A stretch of DNA of 64,000 bases from the NCBI GenBank assembly GCA_002205965.3, contig NADL03000517.1:1674001-1738000 (forward strand). Direction: 5' to 3'. A program made the translations under genes and the position numbers. Shown here one piece after another: positions 20,400 through 33,671 of this stretch (position 1 is its first letter; each line of letters begins with the position of its first letter). The notes beneath the pieces were generated by a model, which was given only the letters and a program-made list of their open reading frames with translations, did no database searches and was not told the DNA's origin. This DNA comes from Kappaphycus alvarezii (Eukaryota > Rhodophyta > Florideophyceae > Gigartinales > Solieriaceae).

Positions 20400-23300
20400 A
20401 AAATTTCATTCAAAGATTCCAATTGGCGAAAGATATTACAAACTGGGTCAAACGATATCCCCAAAAATTGAAGCCAGTATCCATACCTCCAGAAAGTCCC
20501 GCCTTCGCTTGCGTAGCGAAGTCCATGAAATGTTACGCTCTGAAAAGAGCAAAAGAAAAATAGCAAAAGCAAAGGAATAGCCAGTGCCACCTATGTTGAA
20601 TTTATGTGCTCTTAATCAGCTTCAGAGCCCCTCAAATCAGCACTAAAGCCGCCCTACTGAGCAGAAAAGATATTTTTCTTCCACACTAGCTAGTTATGAA
20701 ATATAATAGCGAATAGATTCCCCGCCTCTGAAGCGCGCGTCAAAACATGCGCTACCTCTGGCCTTTGATCACGCAAACTAGAGGGTAGATAAGGTTATGT
20801 TGTAGCGTAAGATAGTAATAGCAAATATTAAGGGTCATGTCCTCAGCCTTTTCGCCATAGAAGCGTTTAACCTGGATAGAAAGCTGATATTCTTTCGGTA
20901 TCTGGAAGAAAGTCCCAAAACGGCATTAATAGTCGCACAGGTAAAGCTGTACCTCCAACTCAAAATCTTCGCATATAAATTCCTCACATAATTCTCGGAA
21001 AGATTTATTAACTTCAGTACAGAGATCAAAGTTTTTTCTTCGCTGCAGAGGTCCTAGAAATTACCAATGAACGCGCGAAGATAGCAGTAATGAATAAGAA
21101 GAAGGAAGAAGAGGGTTATTAGAACGCGTAATTTTCAAGATTATGTCGCAGAAAGGAAAATCAACAGATGTGAACATTTTTTTTGGACAATTCATATTCC
21201 AAATGAGTCACCATTTAGCGGAAAGAGAAGCCACGTGGCGAGATACGTTATCGGAGGGCATAGAGATAAAATGATGCACTTCCTTGTTTACCCCTCAACG
21301 ACTCTACAGACTCAATCAGTGCGAAACATTTTCAACTGATCCACTTTCTTTGATTGAAACATGGGGACCTCAAACATTACACAATGATACCTAAAATCGA
21401 CCGAAATGCTATCTTGGGATATATTTTCCAAGTAAAACAAGCTTCCAAATTCTGGCTACACCCTAACAAATACTCGAAGCTTCTCCGCCCCCTCAATCGC
21501 TTATTCGATGCTGGACATCTATGTAACATTATGTTACACACGTTTCATCGTGAGGAGCCCGACATGATGCCGCTGCACTTCTATTAAGCGCTTATATGCC
21601 TACCAAACAAAGGAGATCTTGTAAGCCAAAGCAGCCCGTACTTTGGTGGCACTATGAGCTTTGAAAACTCAAAATTACCTGAGTTTTTAAGGAGAAACGG
21701 GTAACAGATCTACATTAAGGCCGATAATGTTCTTACGGCGGAGGTCATATGCCTCGTAGTCTTCCATGAGGAGAAAGGGTCGTTATTAAAAGACTAAAAT
21801 CAATACCTTCGAAAGGTCTGGAGTTCAACATAGGACGCATCTTCCTCCAACTTCTGTTCCATACGTATGAGATTGCAATGGATTGCTAGTCAAGGCCTGA
21901 CTATATCTTCGATGTCGAAACTAGCGCCTATCACAAAGTAATGTTCGAGAAGGGAATATTTTCCATTGAACGTAGAATTAAGAAGACAATCAAGTATTCA
22001 GTTGATAAAAAATCCCGCCACTGTATGTACAAATAAAATCTCGAGCCACTTCAAACTAACTGTTTCTCACCTTTTCTCTTCTGCAACAACCTCGATATTT
22101 CTTACTAGCTTGAACTCGTTTGTCTCCTCAGTGACTACTCTTAAGCATTTGCCTTTTCTTTAAGTTCTAAAAGGCGCGCAAAGGCACAAGATAAGCCATG
22201 TAGGGAAAAATTATAGCTTTAGGCACCATGTTAGATATCGCTATTTCCATTGGATAAGAGTTTGTGACCATAATCAACGTTAATGTCCTAGTGCAGTTTC
22301 TCACATATGTCACATCCCTTTTTAGCGACATGGGTAAGGGCTCTAGGAATTTTGAAAAAAGGATGATGATCAAAACCGTAGCAGAACTGGACACCCTCCA
22401 AGATAAGGTCATTTGTAACATCAACTTGGTGGGGAGCAAAAAAAATCTACCTGACGCTCTATCGAGTCCAATATTCCACAAAGATCAGAAAAAAATAGCC
22501 GGTGGCTAAATCGATGTTCAACATGAACTGTCGATTATCTGCACACCGGACATAACTGGATTTACTCAATTACCAGCTAAAAAAGCTCTCCTACAATCAA
22601 TTTTGCCGCATCCACCACCTAGATGGGAACTCTCTGTTGGAAGTATGATAGGAAATGTCTCGGTACCGTGCCAAAAAATCCTCCTCAAAGCATCTGCCAC
22701 AAAAAAAAGTGATGGAATTCCAAAATCCAGAAATGAATTTCAACAGAATCACCAACTAAAATCCGATAATTTATTTGTTTCATCACCCAAAAGTCGGTTT
22801 TGCTGCATTGCCTGGGACCCTAACGCCATTTCTCGCGCAAAAAGTTCCTATTTCGGGATTTTATTAGCTGTTACCCCCTACTTGTCCCACTAAGGTCATT
22901 AGTTACTTACCCAAGCTTCATAAAATTCTTAAATCTCGTACTTTTATCTTTAATACTCAGCACAGAATCTCCGCTGATGGAAAACCTAACGTCATTTTTT
23001 GCCGTCGCCGAGATTAATTCGTAGTTTCCACTCAAGTCAATCAAGAGAAAACCCTCATCAATATGGCATTAATGAAAAAAACGGTCCCGATCATGTGATT
23101 TACGGATAGATAGAGTGACATATATACCATTATCACGATTGGAAAGCACAACATGCGCTAAAGCGCCCTGATGTCCACGTCGATAACTCCAACCCCTTGC
23201 CCTCCTCGACTTTTAATACGTGCACTAAAAGTTGCAAGTAAACCTTCTATACCTAGAAAACCCCATGGCGAGAGCACATAAAGCATTTTCCTTTACTGTA

Positions 23301-26300
23301 GTTCGCTGGGATCACTCATGAGCCAATTATTAAAAAATAAGAAAAAATCACCGATACTGCCCCCTGCTACCGTGCTTTTTTCCTCAACAAAATTCTTCCC
23401 CGAAAACTTCACTAATTCCGTACATTCTTTAATCTCTCTCATACTGCTCCAAATACATAGTGCGAGAATGCGACATGAACGCGGAAAAATAATCGTATGG
23501 GGCTGTATTTCTCAAAACTCCTATATACTCTGCTCATGGAATAAAAACCAAACCTTCTTGGTTATACGGCCTGTCGCGGGCGACCCGACCTCTGCGCCTT
23601 ACCAAGCTCCATTTCAAAAGTATTTTCACGTCACCCACATCGCTGCTGAACATATAGATCCATGTTAATAAGTTGCTCTCCTCCTCCTTCGACAAATGCC
23701 TTGCAAATTCGGCTGCTCACTCTGAAAAACTAGTCTCTGCTGCAATATTTATTAGCTTACCCGAAGTAATACAAGAAAAATGTAAAAAGATTTCTGAAAC
23801 CCATTATCGCCGGTATGGCCCAGGACACCGCCACAAAGAAAATCAAACCGCTGCAATATTCGAAAGTTCAATCATTAAATACAGAAATAACGAGATTTTT
23901 TGTTGGTTTGGGGCCCTTTTCAGAAACTTCTCTATCGCATCGCCTGTCAAGGTTATACAGTTTTATTCTTTCTTTTAATTTTATTCATTATTTAAATTCT
24001 TTTTTTGGATTTTATTTTTTTTAACGAATACCGTGCACGAACCTGAACCAAATATATGCAGTGTGCCTGTTTCGACCATGAGCGTTCAATAAAAGTGTAA
24101 TGAACTCCGTACTGAGTGGCACAAGCGCCCAAACCGCATCTTGGCGCAACCTCGGGCTGGGTACACGGGTAGGGTTTTTAATTAGTATTTTCTCCACTAC
24201 TAGGCTCAGACTATGCAGAAAATAGCTTTATAGCGACGTATCATCACATGCATGTAGGTCAAGGCCGTCCAATTGCGTTTAGTCGGTGCGATACATATGA
24301 AATGATTCTGATGTAGAAGCTGATCCGATCTATTTTCACCGTCGGCAGCAGGGATACTATGAAAGTAGTTCGAAATTTGGCTTTATCTTTAGGAGACATT
24401 TAGGCTGAATTGGATAAAAATAGGGACCTTACGCACTAAATGCAGAAAATAGATGATTCTCCTTTAAGAGAGGCAAAAGTTTTATAATTTAACCCTCTTG
24501 ATATTTCCAATATCAGCAATAGTTTTTAATGCAATTTAATTCATTTTCACATGTTTCCTTTTATCCTTACTTACAAACTAAAGGCACACCTAAATATAAT
24601 TTAACGAGTCATCTTGGGCTTTTATTTGTTTGTTGGGTGTCAAAATAGGTGCGAAATATGAGGATTTGATCACACATAAAATAAAGTAGAGAAAATTAAT
24701 GAAACAAAACCGTTAAACGCGAGCAACTTCAGCTAAATTATTGCCCTGATTCTTACAATCACGGAGAGATTATTTTTTTTATTCTATTCATCGCAGTCTC
24801 GTTTGAATTTGTCTATTTTATATAACAGAATCATTTTCAATTGGCTCATTACCATGAGAAACAAAATGAGGACCCTCAACTTCTAATTTGGAGGACAAGA
24901 GGAGACAAGAGAGTCATACACCTAAATCTATCGTATCAAAGTATCGCGAAAATGAAAATCTTCCATCTTACGCTACAAAAATTGTTTCCTTTGTTCCTTT
25001 CGTTAAATTTCCCTAATCTGTAGAAAGCTCGCTTTGATGTTTTAAAGAGTATATTATAATTTAAATTAAAATAGTGGGGAAACTACGGATTCCTCAAAAT
25101 AAAATTCCCATCTGGATGAAAACAAAATCTAGCAACACATACTTTTCTAAAATATAAAACAAGTTAAATTCAATAATGCATAACTTATAGACGAAAGGGG
25201 AAGTACCGTCAAAAACTATATCAAGAAATGTTCATTCCCCGAAATATATTCGATATTCAGAGGTAAAATTGAGAACTTTGACCTCAGTGGGTTTCTTCCT
25301 ACCTCAGAAGAGCTTGCTTAACAGGTAAACATTATGACTGCGTGGCAAAACGAAAGTTCAATTAATGTTATTACTCTATTTTCTGTACCGCATCTAATTC
25401 TATAACAACCGAGAAATTTATCGTAATAAGCCAGATCGGTGTTTAAGGATACCTACTCGAAATAGTTAGTCTACTCGGCGTATTATCTATAAATTTTTTT
25501 CTGTTCCTTCTTTTCGTGGAGATGTTTTCGATTTGTTGAAAATCACATTAAACCATGATTTTCTAAACAGGTCGATATTCTGTACTTATGGTAGTATGTT
25601 ACTTTATTGTAATTCTTGCACTAATGAACATAGTTAAAAGTACCCCCAAAACACTTGCGCTCATGATTGCATAGAAAGCAAAACTAAATCAGGTGAATTA
25701 GAAAACTTAGATCAACCCCTAAATTAAAATACCTGAAGGCGATCGAAACTTTAGGTACTGATATTAAAGCATCGAAATTCAGGGGAAAATCGAGTGGGCT
25801 GTGAGCAAAAGCAGGACACCACCATCAGATCCTAAATTGGGGCTTCTTCCATGTATCAGATCATGTTTATTCGCGATGATGATAAGTCCCGCTTTCGAGC
25901 CGTAAAATAAAGATCCGTACTACCTCTAGTATCCAATATAACAAAAACTAGGTAATGACGTTGAGAACGTCAAGAATTAAAGAAATAAATAAGTTACACA
26001 GGCTTTTATTTATTCTTAATATACGGCATTGAGCCGGCTTTTTAGGAAAATTTAAGAGGTACTACTGGTCGACCTGTAGGATATTCAAGGCCACAACCGA
26101 CCATATCTTTCAAATACCAAATCTCCCCACATTTCTTCGTCATAATATAAATCTAATTCGAAGATAATGACGGAGAAAGAACATATTGCAACAGCTTCGA
26201 AGTTAAATAGATGTATTTTCACTTTTTTACCCTATTTAAAATTTCTCGAGGATCATCATCTTTACCTAGAGGTCTAAAACTAGATATTCCTTCCAACAAC

Positions 26301-27231
26301 CTTCCAGTTCAAGATAGCATCAAAGGAAATATGTTAAGCTTTTTAAACAGTTACATGTAAACTTTAAAGCTCTTAATTTTCCGGGGAAAAAAAGCAATAT
26401 CCGTCCCGGTGACTGCTATAATCTACACATTTCCAAGAAAAATACACCAAATTAGTAAAATTACCCACATATCTACCACATTAAATTAACTCCGTACCAA
26501 AAAAAATTAGTAAAAAACCGAAAATCAGTCAACTTCTCCAAAACATGTGTAAGTATTCTCTTTATTCCACAAAATAGGTTGTTTAAGATTTTTTTGTGAT
26601 ATAGGAAGATATCGATACCTCCATTTAGATTCCCCCGTTAGAATTGTCAGACAACGATGTAAACTATCCCATCATCCCCCCCATATCTTCAATGATCAAC
26701 AACTGGATAAATCAAACAAGTCAGACAACTTGTACCGTTGAGTATCACCAATAGTTTCAGATTACGCTCTCTAGAACACAGGAAAAAACGATATAACGTA
26801 CTGAGTTCTACTGTGAAAAAATGACGGAGAAACCGATCCAGCGCATGAGTACATCAAAAGATATTCAAAACGACTCTATTTATTTTCAATGGAATAGCGA
26901 GAAATTTGTATGAATCCTTGGGTGTACGGAGAATACCACCATAAAGAATGGCCTGAAGCTATTGGAGAAGAATGTAAAGCTGTTGTGGAAGGAATGATAT
27001 GATTTTACATTCTCAGCACTTCCCAGGTAGTATTTCTATATCAGTTAAAGTTTGGGTTTGAGATTTGAGATGACGATGAAAGGTAATTGGAAAAATGCAG
27101 TGCACTCTGGAACGAGACTAGTAATGAAATTATTCTGATTCCGGTTCAAAAAGAGCCTAAGCATTGGCCTTTATTACAGGATTTTTTCCCTTTTTTGTCA
27201 AGTTTTAGTCAGTAACGGCACAATGGAAGAG
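20400..27231. other. AT-rich intergenic DNA with faint coding remnants
   Basis: Mostly AT-rich DNA. Short forward frames at 21354-21587, 22264-22509, 22603-22893 and 23318-24024 have a more protein-like composition than their surroundings and could be scraps of one or more dead elements. None carries a motif I can name. From 24050 to 27231 nothing is supported. Confidence 0.35.
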
Positions 27232-27950
27232 AGGGTGAAATTTTTGGGTTATTTTAATGCATGGAAGATGTGGTCGGCTATACCCACGAGGCTAATACGT
27301 TATGCGGGATAAGTCCTCGCTGATCGGTAACACTACAGTAAATGACCTTGCTTACAGAGCCGGCTCAATGCCGCGTTGGACATGACGGTCGCAGCAGCGT
27401 GCCTTTGAGTTAGCACCGCTCTAACCATCCCATAGGTCTCCATCGCTTGAACGGCCACGTTCCGCGCGACATCGGTTAGCACCGCGTACGCGTCTGGGTG
27501 CCAGCCTCCGAGGGTGGATATTGGGATAGGCACAAGCCTCCCTCTAGTAGCAGTCGCGAGCAGTGGTTCATACCTTCTACGTTTGGCGGAGATGGCTGCG
27601 TTGAGGGAGGTGAGTGGGTTGAAAGTACGCGCTCTCCTATTGGAGGGCGCAAGAGGATTGAAGAACGTGACGTCAAAAAAGTCCGTTCCTCCGTTGCTAC
27701 CCATTGCCTCTATATGCGGCCTTGTGCGGTGAAGCCCCTGTCGGCGCTCGATAGCCGGATGACGGGCTGCCTTCCGCAGGTCTTGGGCGAGGAGGACGAC
27801 TTGACGGTCGTGTCGTCGGGTGCGGTGCCCACCATGCAGGCAGTGCATGAGGTGATCCCCGTGGCAGTCGAGGACCTCAGGGCAGTTTGGGCGTGGGCAC
27901 GGCGTGTCTGGGGCGAAGATGCAATATTCATTTCAGTTCTACGTACCAGA
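27232..27950 (-). mobile_element. RLE non-LTR retrotransposon, 5'-truncated copy A
   Basis: On the reverse strand the copy begins (after truncation) near 27930 with a CCHC zinc knuckle, PCPRPNCPEVLDC...H..HC. RRHDRQ follows, then the endonuclease core: IE near 27760, a changed PD position (RPHIEAMG), FFDVTFFNPL, and the K...RY motif in ISAKRRRYEPLL, followed by PISTLGGWHPDAY. This order (CCHC, then E, PD, D-V-T, K..RY) matches the R2-type restriction-like endonuclease. The reading frame from 27848 is open for 171 residues to a stop at 27333. The 3' UTR runs to the shared family end at about 27232. All RT sequence is missing. Confidence 0.82.
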
Positions 27951-29888
27951 CTACAATTAAAATGGAGTAGACAAAAAATCATGCAGGGTGGTTTGGCGGC
28001 TCTGAGGACATTAAATTTTCTAAAATACCATATTCAAGCGAGAATTATGAGAGGCTCAGTTACTTCTTGCCATATGCCATCTTTTGACGGTGCGCCCTCG
28101 TTTTCTTTCTTGGTGTGTTGATATGTCTTCTCCCTATCCGAAAACAGCAGTCAATGTATCCAGTTAGTGAAGTCCCCGAAGTTCCCCTCCACTGTAATGG
28201 AGATGTTGGCTGAATCCCTGGGGAGAGGGGGTTTTATATTCTGTACTGTTACGGAGATGTTGGCTAAAACTCGCGGAGTGGCTGTCAAGGGAATGAAAAA
28301 TTCATTGCTGTGGAAAGCTAACACGATCAACAATCTGCTAGAATGTCGATGGAAGGACAGCAAGCAGACAAGCCGCGTTGGAGGATACTGCCACCGCCGA
28401 GTGTCGTTGCAGAGGAATACCTCGAACCTTCGAAACCCGTTTCATTGCGCGACTACGTGTTGTGCGGCAATCAAATGCAGTTTCACTCCCAATTGAACAC
28501 AGCAACTTGGCCAACGGAAAACAAAATCGATACTGTGATGCCTACCTACCCAACACTATTGTGGTAGTGTTACATTCGCTTTATCTTTAGACGAGTAAAA
28601 CCCATTGCAATGGTACAGAATCAAGGCCATTAAGTTTCACCCTCATTCATCTTGTTGTCAAAGTGATTCATGTGCGAGTGTATCGGCAACTTCAGTACTT
28701 TTATTCGAATCAGAATAACTAAGGGGATCTACTTTGGGTGTCAATGGGTTGGTAAATTGGTAGTCTGATGATTCGCCCGTGGAATTTAAACAGTGACGAT
28801 GCAAGTTGACTGGGTATCAGCCAGCTTACCTGTTACAGTAATCGAAACCTCCGTGGCCCCCTATCTTCAAATTTTCTAAATACTGTCCAGGTATTAGAGA
28901 CAGCAGGAACAAGAGGAACAGCAACGGAGATGAAAAGGATTGCTGTGACAGATAAACCGTACCATAGAACTGCACCAGAAGCGCAAATTACAGAACGACG
29001 CAAAGGCATAGGCACATCGATCATTCGAAGATGACCTCAGTAATCAATCGGAGAAGCTGCAATTGTCACAGAAATTGAACCGAATCCATCCTCCCGATTG
29101 GACATGTCAAACATGAAATTGTTTTCGTGCTGTACTATTGTTTTCGTGCTGTACTACAATATGCAAATCTGCAAGCAAGAATCTCTTCCAAAGTTACGTT
29201 ACTATCCTAAGCTGTCCTTAATCATCAGGACAATATCCTCGGCTGCAATTAATTTTCGAGAGTCAATTTTGGGGAAACGTAGGGTTGGTTATCTGCGTAT
29301 GGGCAACTGCGATGGCAAAGTCGGTTAAAGCCCTTGAAAGCCACGCGGTACAGCGATATCGAGGGATCGGCTGTAAAACGAGGAGTGAGGTTGCAACGGA
29401 CCAGTTTCTAAAACCTACAAAATTTGCATTGCATTTCTTTGGGCTCAGTACCATAGCACGGTACCGTGAGTTCATCTCCATCGACGGACTCGAGTGCTTC
29501 TCCAGCGGACTTGAAGAATAAAGAAGATCCATTTCCCAGAAATCGCACAACACCGGTGCACATCAGATGAGCTGAGGTACTTGGGAGTTCGCACTGTGAG
29601 CATTTCGGATCTTAGGATTACGGAAGTAATCTGCAGAAAAGTGTAGGCTTGTAATCTTGCTCGGTGGTAGATATCCTGACGGTGACTGCTCAGTACCTTC
29701 GAATGGTGCTGAGCAGTGGTACTAAGCAGTCACCCCTAAGAACAATTCTCCCGCTGGTGCGGTGCAAGAGTTTATTTACATCGATGTTCCCAGTGGATCT
29801 ACCGTACATTGCTCAGAAAGGTTCAAAGTGGGCCAATTGCTCGGCACAAAAACAAATCATGCCTGCTGTGGTACCGTACGGAATGATA
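27951..29888. other. Intergenic with two small repeats
   Basis: No gene is supported. Two imperfect 30-base copies with the core GGAGATGTTGGCT lie at 28192-28221 and 28246-28275. A 19-base exact tandem duplication lies at 29118-29155. Confidence 0.5.
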
Positions 29889-30170
29889 TCAATAAAAGTA
29901 CTGTACGTACTGTACTTCATTGCACAGCAAAAAAAAAACTACTTTCATGATTTCTTTCTCCGATATACTGTACTGTACTGTACTGTACTGTACTCCACTG
30001 TACTGTACTGTACCAGCCAATAGTGTACTGCACAATATACATACAGTACAGAAACAGTACAGTACTGCTATACTGTACATAACGTCGATTTCTTGGACAT
30101 ACGTAAATATTTAATTGGTGGTACAGTAAAGAGTGCTGAACTAAGTATACAGTAAAGTACAGTACATAAA
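29889..30170. repeat. TACTGTAC/GTACAGTA palindromic tract
   Basis: Dense runs of the 5-base unit ACTGT/GTACT joined into TACTGTACTGTAC and its complement, including five consecutive units at 29965-29995. Similar tracts occur near 33805-34020, 49990-50640, 55115-55310, 55630-55660, 57035-57062 and 57662-57745. Confidence 0.85.
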
Positions 30171-30198
30171 TTATCACTTGCCATCATGTTTAGCAAAG

Positions 30199-30253
30199 GA
30201 GGAAATTTTTGGGTTATTTTCATGCATGGAAGATGTGGTCGGATATATCTGTT
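30199..30253 (-). repeat. RLE element 3'-end fragment (copy H)
   Basis: On the reverse strand this is only the last 55 bases of the 3' UTR of the RLE family (GACCACATCTTCCATGCAT... to AAATTTCC). It closely matches the end of copy A, so it is either an extremely 5'-truncated insertion or a leftover piece. Confidence 0.75.
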
Positions 30254-31251
30254 TCGCAATTCAAGTTTGAAACATAAATGTTCTGGTACGGTAGGCCGCA
30301 GGGCCTGTTGGCGACGATACATTACGATGTTGAACCTTGCTGTACAATTCTATAAAATACAGTGCATGTACCGTAAATTTACAGTCTTGTGCTGTAAGGG
30401 TATTATTTGAAGTACTGTAGTGGTATACAGCCGTCGGCTGAGAAGCTGCAGCCTACATTAGATTTACGGCACGGTCAGTACAGTACTACGTAAAGGAGAA
30501 AAACTTTGGTTCAAGATTTATAACTGCATGAATCCCAACAGCTGTCTCTAAATGGAGCAGTCAAATGGGATTCTTTTTCTATATTACTGTCGACATTCCC
30601 GGAAGCTTTCCCCACTTCTCGAAATTACAGTACGTTGCAGCATCATTTATGCAATTGTGTAAACTGCGGTATGTTCGGGATTTTTCAGTTGCTTAGGAGT
30701 TAGATTTTTTCAAAATTTTTTTTTGATTCATTTGTACGTCTACGAGCTTTCAGTCTCTGGTTGCAAGCCATATTGTGCGTGGCGACTCAAGACAGTGCTC
30801 TTCCACGCCGATCCGGGCCGTGGAAACCTCAATGTATTCAATATTCAATACTACTCGCATACATAGTTTAGAGTCACATTAGGCGGCGCCAAAAGTATTG
30901 ATAGTATTGACATTATTGCGGTCATGCTCGCATTCGCCAAGTATCATTCTTTCATGCAGTAATGTACTGTGCTGTATATCGCTTCGGTTGAGGACTCATC
31001 TCATAACTAGGTTTCTTTTGCTCCCTCTTAGCAGTGGGGAGGATTAATACCGTACAGTGCAGTACTACGGAAACAACAACAGGATGATTTTTAAATAACC
31101 CCGCCACTTGAATTAAACCGTTTATCCCTATCTGATTTTCGGGAAAAAATCAGAGTTTTGCAAAAAGATATTTGGTGCCACCATTAAAAACGTTGTTTGC
31201 CTGCCTCTTCAAGCGACTAATTTAGACTATATTGGACAGCTCGATAATTCA

Positions 31252-31258
31252 TATAAAG
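31252..31258 (+). promoter_or_regulatory. TATA-like box before inositol-3-phosphate synthase
   Basis: TATAAAG lies about 105 bases before the chosen ATG at 31358. This would give a 5' leader of about 75 bases. It also argues against starting the protein further upstream, where the frame has only non-ATG codons. Confidence 0.45.
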
Positions 31259-31357
31259 AAGCGGGTTCGCAGAATCCACAAATATCATTTCTCCCAAACT
31301 CACGACGTCACGCATCATTTTGGTGTCACAACCCGACACAAAACTCCCGTGCCAACC

Positions 31358-32929
31358 ATGGGTTTTGTTAACAACTTTCAGGTTCAGGGCACCCATGTGC
31401 GGAGGACCGCCCACCACCTTGAAGCAGACTTCGACTACGCCACATCTACCGTCTCAATTGACCCCAACTCAAATGCCGCCGTTATCACCCCGGAGCGCGA
31501 GAGCTACACTTTCCGCACCAAAACTAGAGTTCCACGAGTTGGCGTAATGCTCGTCGGCCTTGGTGGAAACAATGGATCTACCCTGGTCGCTGCCACAATC
31601 GCCAACAAGCGCAATATCACCTGGAATACGAGGAAAGGGCTTCGCTCTCCCAATTACTATGGTTCCGTTACAAGGTCTTCCACAGTTCGCGTTGGTTCCG
31701 AGCCCTCTGGAGAAGATGTTTTCGCCCCGATGTACTCCTTGTTGCCTATGCTTGATCCGAATGACATCGTCTACGGCGGCTGGGATATCAATGGTGCCAA
31801 CATGGCGGAAGCAGTCAGCCGGGCCAAAGTCTTGGATTACGATCTGCAACGCCAGCTTCAGCCATTCCTGCAAGATATTACACCTCTGCCCTCTGTGTAC
31901 TATCCCGATTTCATCGCGGGGAATCAAGAAGAACGTGCAGACAATGTTCTTCCCGGGGAAGACAAGAAGGAGCACTTGCAGACTATCCGTGAACAAATTC
32001 AAAAGTTCAAGATCGACAACGATCTTGAGACAGTGATCGTTGTATGGACCGCCACAACAGAGCGCTTTTCCGAGGAGATAAAGGGTATCAATGATACTGC
32101 CAATAACTTGCTGGCCGCCATCGACAAGTCGCATCCAGAAGTTTCTCCTTCTACGCTGTTTGCTGTAGCCTCAATTCTTGAGGGAGCCTCATACATCAAT
32201 GGATCCCCGCAGAACACATTTGTGCCGGGGTGTGTACAGCTTGCGGAGCGCCTCAATGTTTTCATAGCTGGTGATGACTTCAAGTCCGGCCAAACAAAGT
32301 TCAAGTCAGTAATGGTCGACTTTCTGGTCAATGCTGGTATAAAGCCAACCTCTATTGTCTCATACAACCATCTTGGCAACAATGACGGCAAAAACTTGTC
32401 CGCTCCGTCGCAATTCAGGTCGAAGGAGATTTCCAAGTCAAACGTTGTGGATGATATGGTAGCCTCAAACAGGATTCTATATCAAAAAGGAGAACATCCA
32501 GATCACGTCGTGGTCATAAAGTATGTTCCTGCCGTGGAGGATTCAAAGAGGGCTATGGATGAATACACCTCAGAGATATTCATGGGAGGAGTCAATACGG
32601 TCGTCACCCACAACACATGTGAAGACTCGTTGCTTGCGGTGCCGCTGATTCTGGATCTCGTAATCCTCTGCGAACTCTCCTACAGGATCACTTACAAGAC
32701 ATCAGAGATGAGCACTTTCTCACGTTTCCACTCAGTCCTCTCGCTCTTGTCCTACATGCTCAAGGCACCTATGGTGCCAGATGGAGCCCCTGTCATAAAT
32801 GCACTCTTCAGACAGCGAGCGTGCATTGAAAACCTCCTTCGTGTTTGCTGTGGACTTCCAGTTGAGGATGACATTCGTCTCGAGCACCGCCTGGCGTCCC
32901 TACGTAAGATCGATGCCTGGCATAATTGA
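31358..32929 (+). CDS. INO1: Inositol-3-phosphate synthase, 523 aa
   Basis: This enzyme converts glucose 6-phosphate to 1D-myo-inositol 3-phosphate with bound NAD, the first step of inositol, phosphoinositide and inositol-phosphate synthesis, normally in the cytosol. Family signatures are all present: the Rossmann loop GLGGNNGSTL from residue 67, YGGWDIN near 140, NGSPQNTFVPG at 281, SYNHLGNNDGKNLS at 335 and LCELSYRI near 437. The length (523 residues) is that of eukaryotic homologues. The ATG at 31358 sits in a good context (ACCATGG) and starts MGFVNNFQV, similar to family N-termini; the frame extends upstream without another ATG. No intron interrupts it. It stands alone between retroelement debris, with no neighbour of related function. 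It looks fully functional. Confidence 0.97.
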   Translation: MGFVNNFQVQGTHVRRTAHHLEADFDYATSTVSIDPNSNAAVITPERESYTFRTKTRVPRVGVMLVGLGGNNGSTLVAATIANKRNITWNTRKGLRSPNYYGSVTRSSTVRVGSEPSGEDVFAPMYSLLPMLDPNDIVYGGWDINGANMAEAVSRAKVLDYDLQRQLQPFLQDITPLPSVYYPDFIAGNQEERADNVLPGEDKKEHLQTIREQIQKFKIDNDLETVIVVWTATTERFSEEIKGINDTANNLLAAIDKSHPEVSPSTLFAVASILEGASYINGSPQNTFVPGCVQLAERLNVFIAGDDFKSGQTKFKSVMVDFLVNAGIKPTSIVSYNHLGNNDGKNLSAPSQFRSKEISKSNVVDDMVASNRILYQKGEHPDHVVVIKYVPAVEDSKRAMDEYTSEIFMGGVNTVVTHNTCEDSLLAVPLILDLVILCELSYRITYKTSEMSTFSRFHSVLSLLSYMLKAPMVPDGAPVINALFRQRACIENLLRVCCGLPVEDDIRLEHRLASLRKIDAWHN

Positions 32930-33671
32930 TCGAGAGCTCCGCACTTTCGACAGCCATTTTGCGCTCGATGTCGCCATTTTCGAAGCATGTCTCGTTCCAG
33001 TTTTGTCGCAATTTGCTCCGTTCCGAGGACCAATTGCTCGAGTAACGTGTTCTGCAAAATAATCAGAAAATGACGCATGTGCCGTGAAAAGCCATGTCGC
33101 GGCCACGCCATTTTATTGCTCGTAGCGATATGCTTCCCGCTGGATCCGATCCAACAATGTCGACAGTAAGCAATGTGTCTGTCAAAATTCGAATTGCTCC
33201 CTCTGGTAGTGCTGTATAACACGACAAATAGTAAATTGCGGCGAGAGTAGATGCTGAGCTCGCACGAACTTACATTCAAAACGGCACTGCCCGTTCAAGA
33301 GCAACCTGGTAACTCTTGTTATGTCATAGTGAAAGAAACCGGAAGCTCATCTTCCTCCTGAGGACCATATCGAAAATTCATCGAATTCTCATGCACGGAC
33401 ACATATCACTGTTCCACACCCAGGAGACGCATCTTGACCGAACATTGAGAAACATGTTACGCAATTTCGAGGTGATTCTTGAGGGTGGGAAGGTTGGATA
33501 GGACTTTCTGTTGGATTTAAAACGTGAGGGACTCTGTATTTGACTGCCCAGTGCATGATCTCAGTCAGCGGATTAGGCTTACTGACGTCGACAAAACATA
33601 GCAATTGTCGAACTACTAAATGTGGGTCTGGCAAAGGACAAGAGGGTTGCGCTCTTGAGACTCCTTTGCCG

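Noticed and set aside
22264..22509. Possible resemblance to an snRNA-activating complex subunit or to an RNase H end (LPDALSS)
   Set aside because: Only a few residues agree and the rest of the expected domain is not found in any frame.
29664..30177. Overlapping frames rich in Tyr/Val/Leu/Cys
   Set aside because: They translate the TACTGTAC tract itself (YCTVLYCTVLY) and are not genes.
31232..31357. N-terminal extension of inositol-3-phosphate synthase
   Set aside because: The frame is open upstream, but only from a TTG codon; a TATA box lies inside it and family N-termini match the ATG at 31358.
31469..32436. Long reverse-strand frames opposite the inositol-3-phosphate synthase gene (31469-32134 and 31999-32436)
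   Set aside because: They are complementary shadows of a clearly functional forward gene and carry no motif of their own.
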